DNA of 44,039 nucleotides, taken from the NCBI GenBank assembly GCA_947373225.1, contig CANBWX010000009.1, positions 1 through 44,039 of the forward strand. Direction: 5' to 3'. Below are positions 1 through 9,240 of the stretch, one piece after another. Both the position numbers and the translations under genes were made by a program. Position 1 is the stretch's first letter; every line of letters starts with the position of its first letter. Under the pieces are notes generated by a model that saw only the letters and a list, made by a program, of their open reading frames with translations, was not told the DNA's origin and searched no databases. The DNA is from Flavobacteriaceae bacterium. Lineage in GTDB: Bacteria > Bacteroidota > Bacteroidia > Flavobacteriales > Flavobacteriaceae.

Positions 1-2
1 CT

Positions 3-2465
3 ACCTCAGTTACGGTTAATGCACAGCCTTTAGTCCCTACTATGCCTGTAACAGCAATAGCGCAACCCTGTGGAATTTCAACAGGGACAATTACGGTAAC
101 GGTTCAAAATGCTAGTGATACATATAGTTTTGACGGGGGGGCTTTTCAATCAAGTAATATTAAATCTGGATTGGCTTCAGGAACTCATACTGTAATCATA
201 AAAAATACGGTGGGTTGTACATCACCAATTAAAACAATAACTATTAGTTCAAATCCTACAATTCCATCAATTCCTGTGATTACTTCTGTTATTCATCCAA
301 ATTGTGTTGTTTCAACGGGAACAATTACTGTTACTGTTCAACGAGCTTATGATTTATATAGTTTTGACAATGGTGTTACTTTTCAATCTAGTAATATAAA
401 ATCAGGATTGACGGCAGGAAATTACAATGTATATATTCAAAGTAGTGGTGGTTGTAATTCATCCTCTTATACCTTAGCCACAATTAATGCTCAACCTGCT
501 GTGCCTTTTGCACCAACACTAACAGAAACAGCTCCTACATGTGCTACGCAAACAGGAACAATTACTATAACGCCTGTTTCTGGAGAAACGTATAGTTTTG
601 ACGGTGGGACATTTTCGGGAACACCACTAACTTTTTCTGGATTAGCGCAAGGCTCTTTGCACACGGTTAGGGCTATGAATGCTGGCGGTTGTATTTCGTC
701 AGATTCCACTATTTCAATAACATCTTTGACAAATACTTGGACTTCGGGGGCATGGTCTCTTGGTGCTCCAACGGCAGAACAACACATAGTTTTTACAGAG
801 GATTATAATACTATAGCGCTTCCTATTGTTACAGATATTGTGGCTTGTTCCTGTCAGGTAGCTTCAGGAAAGGTTACCATAGACTCTGGAAATACTATGA
901 CTCTGACTAATGAGCTTGTAGTTGCACCTACAGGAACTTTGACCTTCAATTCTTCTGCTACTGATGTTTCTTCAAATCCTATCAGTAATTCGGGAAGTTT
1001 AGTGCAAATAAATGATACTCCACTGGTAGCAAATTCAGGTGCTATAATTTATAATAGAACAGTCCCTGCAATTCATAATACAGACTATACGTATTGGTCT
1101 TCGCCAGTATCAAGTGAGACTCTTGCTACCTTTTCACCTTATACTCCTACTGATAAATTTTATTCTTATAATGCTTCTGGAGACTTTTGGGCGCATGAAC
1201 TTGCAACGAATACTATGGCTCAAGGAACGGGATATTGTGTTTATGGTCCACAAAACGCAAATAATTCAAATTTTGACGCTTCTTTTTCGGGAGTACCAAA
1301 TAATGGCCCCGTTTCTATAACAGGATTACTTCCTAATACATATGAAACATTACTTATAGGTAATCCGTATCCATCGGCCATAGATGCTGATTTATTTATA
1401 ACTGAAAATCTTGGAATTATTGACGGAGGGCTTTATTTTTGGACTCACAATACTGATCCAATTAATGGACAATATTCATATAGTGATTATGCTACTTATA
1501 ACTTAACAGGTGGAGCTGGGACTAAATCAACAAAAGGAGTTGCAGCTACATCTGCAAATAATAATACTTTTTTTAATGCTAATACTCCAAACGGTTATAT
1601 TGCTGCAGGTCAGGGATTTTTTGTGGTTAGTGATTCAATTTCCGTTCAAAAGAATATTGTTTTTAAAAATAGTATGCGTGTAGCAGGTGTTTTACCAGGA
1701 GTTAATACTAATTCCCAATTTTTCAAAACTAAAGGAAACACAAAAGGGAAAAGCGCTAGTAGTAATTCTATCGAGAAAGACCGTGTTTGGTTAAACTTAA
1801 CCAATGATCAAGGTGTTTTTAAACAAACCTTGGTAGGTTACATAACTGGAGCTACAAACGATTATGACACTACTTATGATGCCGATAGTTATGATTCTCT
1901 TGATGCTGCAGATTTTTATAGTGTACTACAAGATAGTAATCTTGTAATTCAAGGACGTGCGTTGCCATTTGACGCAAATGATACGGTGCCTATAGGATTT
2001 AGATCTAGCAGCGATGGAAGTTATACCATCAATATTGATCAAGTAGATGGTTTACTTGCTAATCAAGACGTGTTTATTGAAGATAAATTAACGAATACGG
2101 TGACGGATCTAAAAAGTGGTGATTATAAGTTTAGTACTGTAGCAGGAACATTCAATGATCGTTTTGTGTTAAAGTATACGAACGTTAGTAAAACTTTAAG
2201 CGTGGTAACGGATAAAGTCGATGGAATTATGGTTTTTTACTCTAACAATTATAATACATTAATCATTCACAATGGTGTTTTAGATTCAACAGTAAATTCG
2301 GTTGCTCTTTACAACATGGCAGGTCAAAATATTTCTAATTGGGATGTTAAAGATAGTGATCAAACAAATATACAAATTCCAATAAAAGATATCAGTTCTG
2401 GTATATATATTGTTAAAGTCAAGACAACAACTGGCGAAAGCAACAAAAAAATTATTGTTAATTAA
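3..2465 (+). CDS. T9SS-secreted protein with SprB-like repeats (3' part, truncated by window edge)
   Basis: The frame is open from base 3, so the true start lies upstream; the first Met at 42 is internal. Three Cys-containing repeats of about 78 residues come first, each with a P-x-C, TGTIT(V/I)T, YSFD and SGL pattern ending in a (V/G)GC motif. This resembles SprB-type repeats of gliding and adhesion proteins. A long beta-rich region follows, of the kind seen in large Flavobacterium surface proteins (YWSSPV, IGNPYPSAIDA motifs). The last 85 or so residues look like a type A T9SS sorting domain (LYNMAGQ..., SSGIYIVKV, ending KKIIVN). From these features I infer export across the outer membrane and attachment at the cell surface or release. 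A terminator follows directly. The adhesion role is inference; the T9SS C-terminus is the firmest part. Confidence 0.85.
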   Translation, partial: TSVTVNAQPLVPTMPVTAIAQPCGISTGTITVTVQNASDTYSFDGGAFQSSNIKSGLASGTHTVIIKNTVGCTSPIKTITISSNPTIPSIPVITSVIHPNCVVSTGTITVTVQRAYDLYSFDNGVTFQSSNIKSGLTAGNYNVYIQSSGGCNSSSYTLATINAQPAVPFAPTLTETAPTCATQTGTITITPVSGETYSFDGGTFSGTPLTFSGLAQGSLHTVRAMNAGGCISSDSTISITSLTNTWTSGAWSLGAPTAEQHIVFTEDYNTIALPIVTDIVACSCQVASGKVTIDSGNTMTLTNELVVAPTGTLTFNSSATDVSSNPISNSGSLVQINDTPLVANSGAIIYNRTVPAIHNTDYTYWSSPVSSETLATFSPYTPTDKFYSYNASGDFWAHELATNTMAQGTGYCVYGPQNANNSNFDASFSGVPNNGPVSITGLLPNTYETLLIGNPYPSAIDADLFITENLGIIDGGLYFWTHNTDPINGQYSYSDYATYNLTGGAGTKSTKGVAATSANNNTFFNANTPNGYIAAGQGFFVVSDSISVQKNIVFKNSMRVAGVLPGVNTNSQFFKTKGNTKGKSASSNSIEKDRVWLNLTNDQGVFKQTLVGYITGATNDYDTTYDADSYDSLDAADFYSVLQDSNLVIQGRALPFDANDTVPIGFRSSSDGSYTINIDQVDGLLANQDVFIEDKLTNTVTDLKSGDYKFSTVAGTFNDRFVLKYTNVSKTLSVVTDKVDGIMVFYSNNYNTLIIHNGVLDSTVNSVALYNMAGQNISNWDVKDSDQTNIQIPIKDISSGIYIVKVKTTTGESNKKIIVN
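36..728 (+). repeat. Three tandem SprB-like coding repeats
   Basis: Protein-level tandem repeats inside the secreted protein. Equivalent Cys codons fall at about 69, 303 and 540, a period of 234-237 bases. The first two copies share near-identical stretches (TGTITVTVQ, FQSSNIKSGL); the third is more diverged. More copies may lie left of the window. Confidence 0.75.
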
Positions 2466-2494
2466 GTATTGAGTTAACGCCTCTATAAATTATA

Positions 2495-2526
2495 AACCCA
2501 TTTGCGGAAGTGAATGGGTTTTTTGA
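2495..2526 (+). terminator. Rho-independent terminator of the T9SS-secreted protein gene
   Basis: A perfect 8-bp stem AACCCATT / AATGGGTT with a 10-base loop is followed by a run of six T. It lies 29 bases after the stop codon. Confidence 0.85.
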
Positions 2527-2950
2527 TTCTTTTTTGTTTCCAAGTTAACTTAGAGTATTAGTTTGATAATTTGTTATCACATTAATAAACAGTTTCTTAT
2601 TTAGTATGTTTTTGATTGTTTGTCATTTTATAAACTAATTAGGATTGATTTCAGCTTTTGGTTCAGCTAACGTTGAATATTCAGTATTGATATTGCCATT
2701 TTAAATGGTTATAATAACGTTTTTTTTAGCTATGCGGAACAAAGAATTGGTCTATCTTGTTCTTCTTTCTATGATTCTATTTGGAAATCAACACAGAATC
2801 TATGCGTTCAATTTTATTTTTTAATCTTTTAATTGGCTTTAATTATGGAATTAATGTTTTGTTTTCTAGCTTGATGGAATTTTATTTAACCATAAAAACT
2901 ATTTATTTTAATCCTATTTGTTATATCCTTTCAATTATCTAAAAGACATA
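2527..2950. other. Non-coding AT-rich spacer
   Basis: About 420 bases between two terminators that face each other. I see no convincing reading frame, no RNA gene and no clear TAnnTTTG promoter. It separates the convergent secreted-protein gene and nuo operon. Confidence 0.6.
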
Positions 2951-2983
2951 AAAAAACCACCAAAATTGCTTTTGATGGTTTCG
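2951..2983 (-). terminator. Terminator of the nuo operon
   Basis: Stem AACCA-C-CAAAA / TTTTG-A-TGGTT with a 4-base loop and one mismatch. On the minus strand it is followed by a T run (2951-2956 read in complement). It lies just past the nuoN stop codon. Confidence 0.8.
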
Positions 2984-3004
2984 TATAATTTATTTTTAGA
3001 ATTT

Positions 3005-4375
3005 TTAGCTCAATAAATCCAATACTAATGAAGGAAATAAACCTAAAATTATATTCAAAAGAATAGAAATAACTCCAACAGCGTAAAATACAAATGGTAC
3101 TTTTTTAGTTTCTTCATTCGAGTCTTTTCCGTACATCGCTAATATCAATTTGAAATAATAACCAACACTTATAATAGAGTTGATTACGGCTGCGATTACG
3201 ATGATCAAATAACCCGCATGGATTGTTTGGTTAAACAAAACTAATTTGGCGAAAAATCCAGCGAAAATAGGTATTCCAGCCATAGAAAGTAAAGCTGCTG
3301 TAAGAACAGCTGCCAATAAAGGATTACTTTTCCCTAATCCGTTGAAGTTTACAATATCTTCGTTATCCTTGTTTTTGCAAACAAATAAAATCACTGCAAA
3401 TGCTGCAATTCCAGCTAATGAATAAGCTGAAGCATAATATAATAAACTACTTGCTGAGGTTGTAATAGTCAATAATGTCATTAACATAAAACCTGCATGC
3501 GAGATTCCGGAGAAAGCCAACATACGTTTTACATTCGTTTGTTTCAACGCCATAATGTTACCAACAGTCATCGAAGCAATCGAAATAACAATGATAATAT
3601 TAATAAATGAATCCGAAAGATCTGCATTCATAGCGGTTAACAATTTGTATAAAGTGGCTACTGCAACAACTTTTACCAATGTACTCATCGTAGCGGTTGT
3701 CAAAGCTGGAGAACCTTCATAAACATCGGGTGCCCAAAAGTGGAAAGGAACAGCAGCAATTTTGAAAAGCATACCTATAGTTACCAATGCAATTCCTATT
3801 GGAAACCAAGAGGGCAATTCGGCTGAACGTGACCATTCTGTGATATCAGCAATGTCAAAAGTTCCCATTGCACCATAAATCAAACAAATTCCGAATAATA
3901 TAATTCCAGAGGCAAAAGAACCCATCAAGAAATATTTCATTCCAGCTTCGTTACTTTTGATATTCAATCGGCTACTTGCAGCAAGAATATATAGGGAAAT
4001 AGACAATATTTCGATTCCAAGAAAAAACATCGCTAAGTTTCCAAAAGATACCATTGAAACGGCTCCAGCCAACATAAATATTTTTATGGCAATAAAATCG
4101 GAGATTTTGGTTTGATGATCTTCGTAAAAATCATGACTCAAAGCAACCAAGAAAATAGTTAGTATTATAAACAATGACGAGAATGAGGTAGAAAATTTAC
4201 TCACCACAATCATATTGTTATAGTAACTCGCTGGAGAATTAAATTCCGATATGGTTAATCCAAGAACCGCTAATAATCCAATAATTGTTATTGGAATAAT
4301 TGCTTTTCTGAAGTTAAGTATTTCAAATAAAAGGCATAAAACACCTAATCCTGTTATAGCTATTAATGTATTCAT
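3005..4375 (-). CDS. nuoN: NADH-quinone oxidoreductase subunit N
   Basis: Antiporter-like membrane subunit of respiratory complex I, 456 aa with about 13-14 hydrophobic helices. It contributes one proton-translocating channel of the membrane arm. The diagnostic segment AAVPFHFWAPDVYEGSP holds the family's conserved charged and His positions, followed by a Lys-containing broken-helix region (STLVKV). It is the last gene of the nuoA-N operon, starting 13 bases after nuoM, and is followed by the operon terminator. Length is slightly below the E. coli protein (about 485 aa) and normal for the family. Confidence 0.95.
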   Translation of the reverse strand: MNTLIAITGLGVLCLLFEILNFRKAIIPITIIGLLAVLGLTISEFNSPASYYNNMIVVSKFSTSFSSLFIILTIFLVALSHDFYEDHQTKISDFIAIKIFMLAGAVSMVSFGNLAMFFLGIEILSISLYILAASSRLNIKSNEAGMKYFLMGSFASGIILFGICLIYGAMGTFDIADITEWSRSAELPSWFPIGIALVTIGMLFKIAAVPFHFWAPDVYEGSPALTTATMSTLVKVVAVATLYKLLTAMNADLSDSFINIIIVISIASMTVGNIMALKQTNVKRMLAFSGISHAGFMLMTLLTITTSASSLLYYASAYSLAGIAAFAVILFVCKNKDNEDIVNFNGLGKSNPLLAAVLTAALLSMAGIPIFAGFFAKLVLFNQTIHAGYLIIVIAAVINSIISVGYYFKLILAMYGKDSNEETKKVPFVFYAVGVISILLNIILGLFPSLVLDLLS

Positions 4376-4388
4376 TTTTTTATTTGAC

Positions 4389-5831
4389 TTAGTTAAATCT
4401 ATTTACTTGAGTTAAAATATTCTCGATACTTGGTGTGATCAAATCGATGATTGGTTTTGGATACATTCCAAAGAAGAACAAAACTGTAATGATAAGTACC
4501 AAAGATAATCCTTCGTTGAAGGTAACGTCTTTGAAAACTTTCGCATTGGTTTCGCCTAACATTACGTGTTGAAACATTTTCAACATATAATATGCTCCTA
4601 AGATTATGGTCGTTCCGCCAAATATGGCAAACCAAATATTGATTTGAGAAAGACTGTATAAAACCGTAAACTCTCCCACAAAATTGAATGTTGATGGCAA
4701 CGCAACCGATGCTAAAACCAAAATCATAAATAGGGATGTTAATTTTGGTGATTGTGAACGAATACCGCCCATTTCGGATATGGTTCTTGTTTCGTATCTT
4801 CTGAAAATAATTTCAGCAACTAAGAATAAACCAACAACTACAAAACCGTGTGCTATCATTTGCAAAACTGCTCCACGTAATCCGTCAACGGTTAATGTAT
4901 ACGTTCCTGCGGCTATTAATCCAACGTGTGCCAAAGAAGAATAAGCCAATAATTTTTTCAAATCTTTTTGTCTTAATGCAACGATAGAACCATAGATTAC
5001 CCCAGCAATTCCAAGTCCGATGAAAACAAACATATATTCTTTTGCAGCCAATGGAGCAATTGGTAATTGCCAACGAATAACGCTGTACAATCCCATTTTT
5101 AGCATAATTCCCGAAAGTAACATGGTTCCAACAGTTGGTGCTTTTTGGTACACTTTTGCTTGCCAAGTATGAAAAGGAATTAAAGGAATTTTGATGGCAT
5201 ATGCCAAGAAGAATGCCAAAAATATCCAGAATTGTTCTGTTGATGATAATTTTAGTTTTGCTAAATCACTAATTAAAAAGCTTCCAGCTTTTTGGTACAA
5301 ATAAACAAACGCAACTAACATAAATAAGGAACCTGCAAGTGTGTAAATAAAGAATTTAACCACTGCTTTTTTGCGTTCATCTGCATCGCCATTACCCCAA
5401 ATTAAGGCAATGAAGTAAATAGGAATCAATGATAATTCCCAGAAAATGTAATACAATAATCCGTCAGAGGCTAAGAATGTTCCCGCCATGGCGAATGTCA
5501 TAAACAAGATTAAAGCGTAAAATGCTTTCGGATTTTTATATTCATTTCCAAATGAAGAATAAATGATGATGGGTGTCAAAGCCGTTGTAAGCAAAAGCAT
5601 CGCCAATGAAAGACCGTCTGCGTGTAAAGCAAAGTAAACTTTAGGTGCCGATATCCAAGTTCTTACAAAGTCAATTTCGTTTCCTAAATTGTATTGGCTA
5701 AGCAAACAAATTGAACCAGCAAAAGCGGTCAATCCAAAAAGCAGTGCCACTTTTGGAGCCCATTTATCGCCCGAAAAATAAGTAGCAAATGCGCCAACAA
5801 GAAGAATAATTAATAGTGTAGTTACATCCAT
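4389..5831 (-). CDS. nuoM: NADH-quinone oxidoreductase subunit M
   Basis: Second antiporter-like proton-pumping subunit of complex I, 480 aa, nearly all transmembrane helices. The conserved stretch LIPFHTWQAKVYQKAPT and the following LLSGIMLKMG (Lys on a broken helix) are typical of the NuoL/M/N antiporter fold; FWELSLIP carries the conserved Glu of the helix 5 region. It lies between nuoL and nuoN with 13-base gaps on both sides, consistent with one transcript. Confidence 0.95.
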   Translation of the reverse strand: MDVTTLLIILLVGAFATYFSGDKWAPKVALLFGLTAFAGSICLLSQYNLGNEIDFVRTWISAPKVYFALHADGLSLAMLLLTTALTPIIIYSSFGNEYKNPKAFYALILFMTFAMAGTFLASDGLLYYIFWELSLIPIYFIALIWGNGDADERKKAVVKFFIYTLAGSLFMLVAFVYLYQKAGSFLISDLAKLKLSSTEQFWIFLAFFLAYAIKIPLIPFHTWQAKVYQKAPTVGTMLLSGIMLKMGLYSVIRWQLPIAPLAAKEYMFVFIGLGIAGVIYGSIVALRQKDLKKLLAYSSLAHVGLIAAGTYTLTVDGLRGAVLQMIAHGFVVVGLFLVAEIIFRRYETRTISEMGGIRSQSPKLTSLFMILVLASVALPSTFNFVGEFTVLYSLSQINIWFAIFGGTTIILGAYYMLKMFQHVMLGETNAKVFKDVTFNEGLSLVLIITVLFFFGMYPKPIIDLITPSIENILTQVNRFN

Positions 5832-5844
5832 TATGTAAAAATTA

Positions 5845-7722
5845 TTATAAAAATAAATAAGTTATTATGGCAATAACGCCTAAAACAAAAGCGAAAAGAT
5901 AGAAACCAACACTTCCGTTGTGTACTTTTTTTCCTTGCAAAGCAATTTCATTAACCCCTTTTCCTAATCCGAAAATTATAGACGATAATGTAGTTTCTAC
6001 ATATTGGCTAAAGAAATTTGACAAAACATTGACTGGTTTTACAAAAACGGCATCGTAAATTTCGTCAATGTAATATTTGTTATATAAAACTTTGGTTAAG
6101 CCATTGATTTCTGCATCTTCACTTGGGATTGTATTGTCTTTTAAGTATTTTTTGTAAGCAATTCCAATTCCAATAATAGCACCAGCCAAAGCAATTGCCA
6201 TTAAGGTATATTCGGTGGTTCCTAATGCGTGTTCTTCGTGTGCAGCTTTCGAAAATAAAGGAGATAAGTAATTGTTCAACCAACTATTTCCCGGCAAACT
6301 GATGATTCCACCAATGAAAGATAAAATCGCAAGAACAATAAGAGGAAAAGTGATTAAACTTGGACTTTCATGTAAATGATGTTTTTGTTCTTCGGTTCCT
6401 CTGAATGAGTTGAAAAATGTCAAATAAATCAATCTAAACATATAAAAAGCCGTCATTATCGAAGCGATCGAACCAATTACCCATAAAGCAATATTATGGT
6501 GAAAAGCAGTCATCAAAATTTCATCTTTCGACCAGAATCCTGCCAAAGGAAAGATTCCAGAAATGGCCAATGAAGCAATTAACATGGTTATAAATGTGAT
6601 TGGCATTGCTTTTCTCAAACCACCCATTTTACGCATATCTTGTTCTCCATGCAAACCGTGAATTACCGATCCAGAACCTAAGAACAAACAAGCTTTGAAG
6701 AAAGCGTGTGTGATTACGTGGAAAACTGCTACTTCATAAGCACCTAATCCTAAAGCCAAGAACATTAATCCCAATTGCGAAACCGTAGAATATGCCAAAA
6801 CTTTTTTGATGTCTGTTTGCGTCAATGCAATTGTTGCAGCAACTAAAGCTGTAACAGCACCAATAACGGCAATGATATTTTGAACACTTGGAGCAATATC
6901 AAACAAGAAATTCAATCTTGTAATCATAAAAATCCCTGCAGTTACCATCGTTGCTGCGTGAATCAATGCCGAAACTGGCGTTGGTCCAGCCATCGCATCC
7001 GGCAACCAAGTATATAATGGTATTTGTGCTGATTTTCCTGAAGCTCCAATAAACAAAGCTAATGCAGCTGCAGCAACCCAGAAATCATTGGTATCTTTTG
7101 CAGTAGTAATTATCGTTTTTAAAGTCGAAAAATCTAAAGTATTGAATAAAGACGCAATAATAAAGATTCCGATTAAGAAACCTAAATCACCAATTCTATT
7201 CATAATAAATGCCTTTTTCGCAGCGTCATTAAAGGCTTGGTTTTTATACCAAAATCCAATTAATAAATAGGAGCAAAGACCTACACCTTCCCAACCGATG
7301 AACATTACTAATAAATTGCTTCCAATTACAAGAGTAATCATGAAGAATATAAATAGGTTCAAATAAGCAAAAAACGAATGTATTTTCTCGTCATCATGCA
7401 TGTAACTGATCGAATACAAATGAATCAAAGATCCAATTCCTGTTACGAACAATAACCAAAGGATTGATAATTGGTCTAAAAGAAAACCAAAGCTAATGTT
7501 GAATTTTTGAATCGAAATCCAATCGAACAATTTGATTTCAATAGGCTGTGGATTCGATTGGATATTTCCAAAGAAATACAAAGTTACCGCAAACGAGACC
7601 ACCACAGAAAGTGTTCCCACAATTCCGACGATGCTTTTGCCTGCTTTTTTGCCAAAGAAAACATTAAATAAAAATCCTAAAAAAGGAGCTAATAGTAAAA
7701 CTAAAACTAAACGTGTATCCAT
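5845..7722 (-). CDS. nuoL: NADH-quinone oxidoreductase subunit L
   Basis: Distal antiporter-like subunit of complex I, 625 aa. Hallmarks are GWEGVGLCSYLLIGFW in the N-terminal half and TWLPDAMAGPTPVSALIHAA with the conserved His. The C-terminal part carries the extra sequence expected for the long lateral helix that braces NuoM and NuoN, ending in a final membrane segment (FYLFAFVLGVIAIITYLFL). It starts 6 bases after the nuoK stop. Length matches the family (about 610-640 aa). Confidence 0.96.
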   Translation of the reverse strand: MDTRLVLVLLLAPFLGFLFNVFFGKKAGKSIVGIVGTLSVVVSFAVTLYFFGNIQSNPQPIEIKLFDWISIQKFNISFGFLLDQLSILWLLFVTGIGSLIHLYSISYMHDDEKIHSFFAYLNLFIFFMITLVIGSNLLVMFIGWEGVGLCSYLLIGFWYKNQAFNDAAKKAFIMNRIGDLGFLIGIFIIASLFNTLDFSTLKTIITTAKDTNDFWVAAAALALFIGASGKSAQIPLYTWLPDAMAGPTPVSALIHAATMVTAGIFMITRLNFLFDIAPSVQNIIAVIGAVTALVAATIALTQTDIKKVLAYSTVSQLGLMFLALGLGAYEVAVFHVITHAFFKACLFLGSGSVIHGLHGEQDMRKMGGLRKAMPITFITMLIASLAISGIFPLAGFWSKDEILMTAFHHNIALWVIGSIASIMTAFYMFRLIYLTFFNSFRGTEEQKHHLHESPSLITFPLIVLAILSFIGGIISLPGNSWLNNYLSPLFSKAAHEEHALGTTEYTLMAIALAGAIIGIGIAYKKYLKDNTIPSEDAEINGLTKVLYNKYYIDEIYDAVFVKPVNVLSNFFSQYVETTLSSIIFGLGKGVNEIALQGKKVHNGSVGFYLFAFVLGVIAIITYLFL

Positions 7723-7728
7723 TGAAGA

Positions 7729-8049
7729 TTATCCTTTTAAATTTTTTAAATTCCCAACATCAATTGTTCCTAAATTTCTGAAGATTGATACTAAAATTGC
7801 TAAACCAACGGCAACTTCGGCAGCAGCAACAGCCATCGAGAAAAACACAAAAATTTGTCCTTGCGAATCTTGATGATAAGTCGAAAACGCTACAAACAAA
7901 AGATTGACTGCGTTTAACATTATTTCGATTGACATAAATACGATGATGGCATTTCGTCTGTACAATACTCCAAAAACGCCAATACAAAAAAGTATTACGC
8001 TCAAGAATATGTAGTTTTCGATACCAACTTGGCTTAGAATATTGTTCAT
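7729..8049 (-). CDS. nuoK: NADH-quinone oxidoreductase subunit K
   Basis: Small three-helix membrane subunit of complex I. I choose the ATG at 8049 (product begins MNNILSQVGIENY, 106 aa), not the upstream in-frame ATG at 8094, because 106 aa is close to the usual NuoK length and this start sits one base after the nuoJ stop; the longer form would overlap nuoJ by 44 bases and add a polar, Lys-rich leader. Conserved features are the Glu in FMSIEIMLNAVNL and the second Glu in AAAEVAVGLAI, both central to proton transfer in the family. Confidence 0.94.
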   Translation of the reverse strand: MNNILSQVGIENYIFLSVILFCIGVFGVLYRRNAIIVFMSIEIMLNAVNLLFVAFSTYHQDSQGQIFVFFSMAVAAAEVAVGLAILVSIFRNLGTIDVGNLKNLKG

Positions 8050-8050
8050 A

Positions 8051-8593
8051 TTATTTCTGTAGTTTTTCTTTTTTAGACAATAAAACAGCACCAATCATTG
8101 CTACTAAAAGTAATACCGAAGCAAATTCAAAAGGCACCATATATTCGTTTAACAGTACTTTACCCAATACTTTTATAGATTGGAAATCTTCCCCTGTTAC
8201 TTCATAACTTCCGTCTGGAATTGGTTTCGAATTAATGAAAACAGCAATTAAAACCAAGCACATCAAGCAGAACAAAACAATTGCTCCTAATCGGGTAACT
8301 CGTGGTTTATATACTTCATTCTCCTTATTCAAGTTCATCAACATCACCGTAAACAGAAACAGAATCATGATGGCTCCAGAATAGACGATTACGTGAACAA
8401 TTGCTAAAAATTGAGCATTTAGCAATAAATAATGACCCGCAATCGAGAAAAAACAAATTACCAAATAGATGGCGCTATGTATAGGATTTCTGCTGTAAAT
8501 TGTCAAAAAAGCAGTCGCTAATGTTATTACAGATAATATACAAAATAAAATTTGCACTGGTGTAGCATTAGCAAAATCAGGTATATGTATCAT
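8051..8593 (-). CDS. nuoJ: NADH-quinone oxidoreductase subunit J
   Basis: Membrane subunit of complex I, 180 aa with five hydrophobic helices. The segment AIVHVIVYSGAIMILFLFTVML corresponds to the conserved pi-bulge helix (TM3) that couples quinone chemistry to proton translocation. The ATG overlaps the nuoI stop codon by one base (TAATG), pointing to translational coupling. Length is typical. Confidence 0.94.
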   Translation of the reverse strand: MIHIPDFANATPVQILFCILSVITLATAFLTIYSRNPIHSAIYLVICFFSIAGHYLLLNAQFLAIVHVIVYSGAIMILFLFTVMLMNLNKENEVYKPRVTRLGAIVLFCLMCLVLIAVFINSKPIPDGSYEVTGEDFQSIKVLGKVLLNEYMVPFEFASVLLLVAMIGAVLLSKKEKLQK

Positions 8594-9138
8594 TAGTTTG
8601 CGTTTTGAGGTTGAGTATTTCTAATTGCCATTTCCAAAGGCATAACCAGTTTATCTTTTCCGAAAATGAAATCTTCTCTGTTGTAATTAGCAGGAACTAA
8701 TTCTTTCGAAATTGTCAAATAAATGGCGTCTTTCGGACAAGCTTCTTCACATAATCCACAAAAAATACAACGCAACATATTGATTTCATAAATCTCCGCG
8801 TATTTTTCTTCACGGTATAAATGCTTTTCGTCCGCTTTGCGTTCTGCTGCTTTCATAGTAATCGCTTCTGCAGGACAGGATAAAGCACATAAACCACATG
8901 CTGTACAGTTTTCACGTCCTTCTTCGTCACGTTTCAACATGTGTTGACCGCGATAAACAGGACTCATTGTTCGAACCTGCTCTGGAAATTGAATCGTTGC
9001 TTTTTTTCTAAAAAAGTGTTTAATAGTAATCCATAACCCTTTTAAGATGGCTATAAGATACATTCGTTCGAGAAAAGTCATCTCTTTATTAGAGACTACC
9101 TTTTTTCTTCCGGAAAGGGATATTTCTTGTATTGACAT
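8593..9138 (-). CDS. nuoI: NADH-quinone oxidoreductase subunit I (two 4Fe-4S clusters)
   Basis: Peripheral-arm ferredoxin-like subunit, 181 aa, carrying clusters N6a and N6b near the quinone site. Two CxxCxxCxxxCP motifs are visible, CTACGLCALSCP and CIFCGLCEEACP, about 40 residues apart. The N-terminal amphipathic stretch (YLIAILKGLWITIKHFF) should lie along the membrane. The gap to nuoH upstream (9139-9240) is unusually long for this operon because it holds an interspersed repeat. Confidence 0.95.
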   Translation of the reverse strand: MSIQEISLSGRKKVVSNKEMTFLERMYLIAILKGLWITIKHFFRKKATIQFPEQVRTMSPVYRGQHMLKRDEEGRENCTACGLCALSCPAEAITMKAAERKADEKHLYREEKYAEIYEINMLRCIFCGLCEEACPKDAIYLTISKELVPANYNREDFIFGKDKLVMPLEMAIRNTQPQNAN

Positions 9139-9162
9139 TTCTTAATTTTTATTTAAAGCTTA

Positions 9163-9222
9163 ATCCTGCTATACGTTTCAATCCAAGCAAAAAAGCTTGG
9201 GATTTCCTCTTCTATCAGGGCT
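9163..9222 (+). repeat. Interspersed hairpin repeat in the nuoH-nuoI gap (copy A)
   Basis: Begins ATCCTGCT and ends ATCAGGGCT, with an internal hairpin CCAAGC-AAAAAA-GCTTGG (9183-9200). The same ends and layout recur at 43645-43713 in opposite orientation. It accounts for most of a 102-base gap in an otherwise tightly packed operon. I recall similar sequences between genes in Flavobacterium genomes, but this is unverified. Confidence 0.65.
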
Positions 9223-9240
9223 AGGGCATTTCGGTGTTGA

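Noticed and set aside
491-787. Minus-strand frame of 98 codons opposite the repeat protein.
   Set aside because: It is the antisense shadow of the coding repeats, with unusual composition and no promoter.
8050-8094. Longer nuoK start at 8094.
   Set aside because: It would overlap nuoJ by 44 bases and add a Lys-rich leader not found in NuoK.
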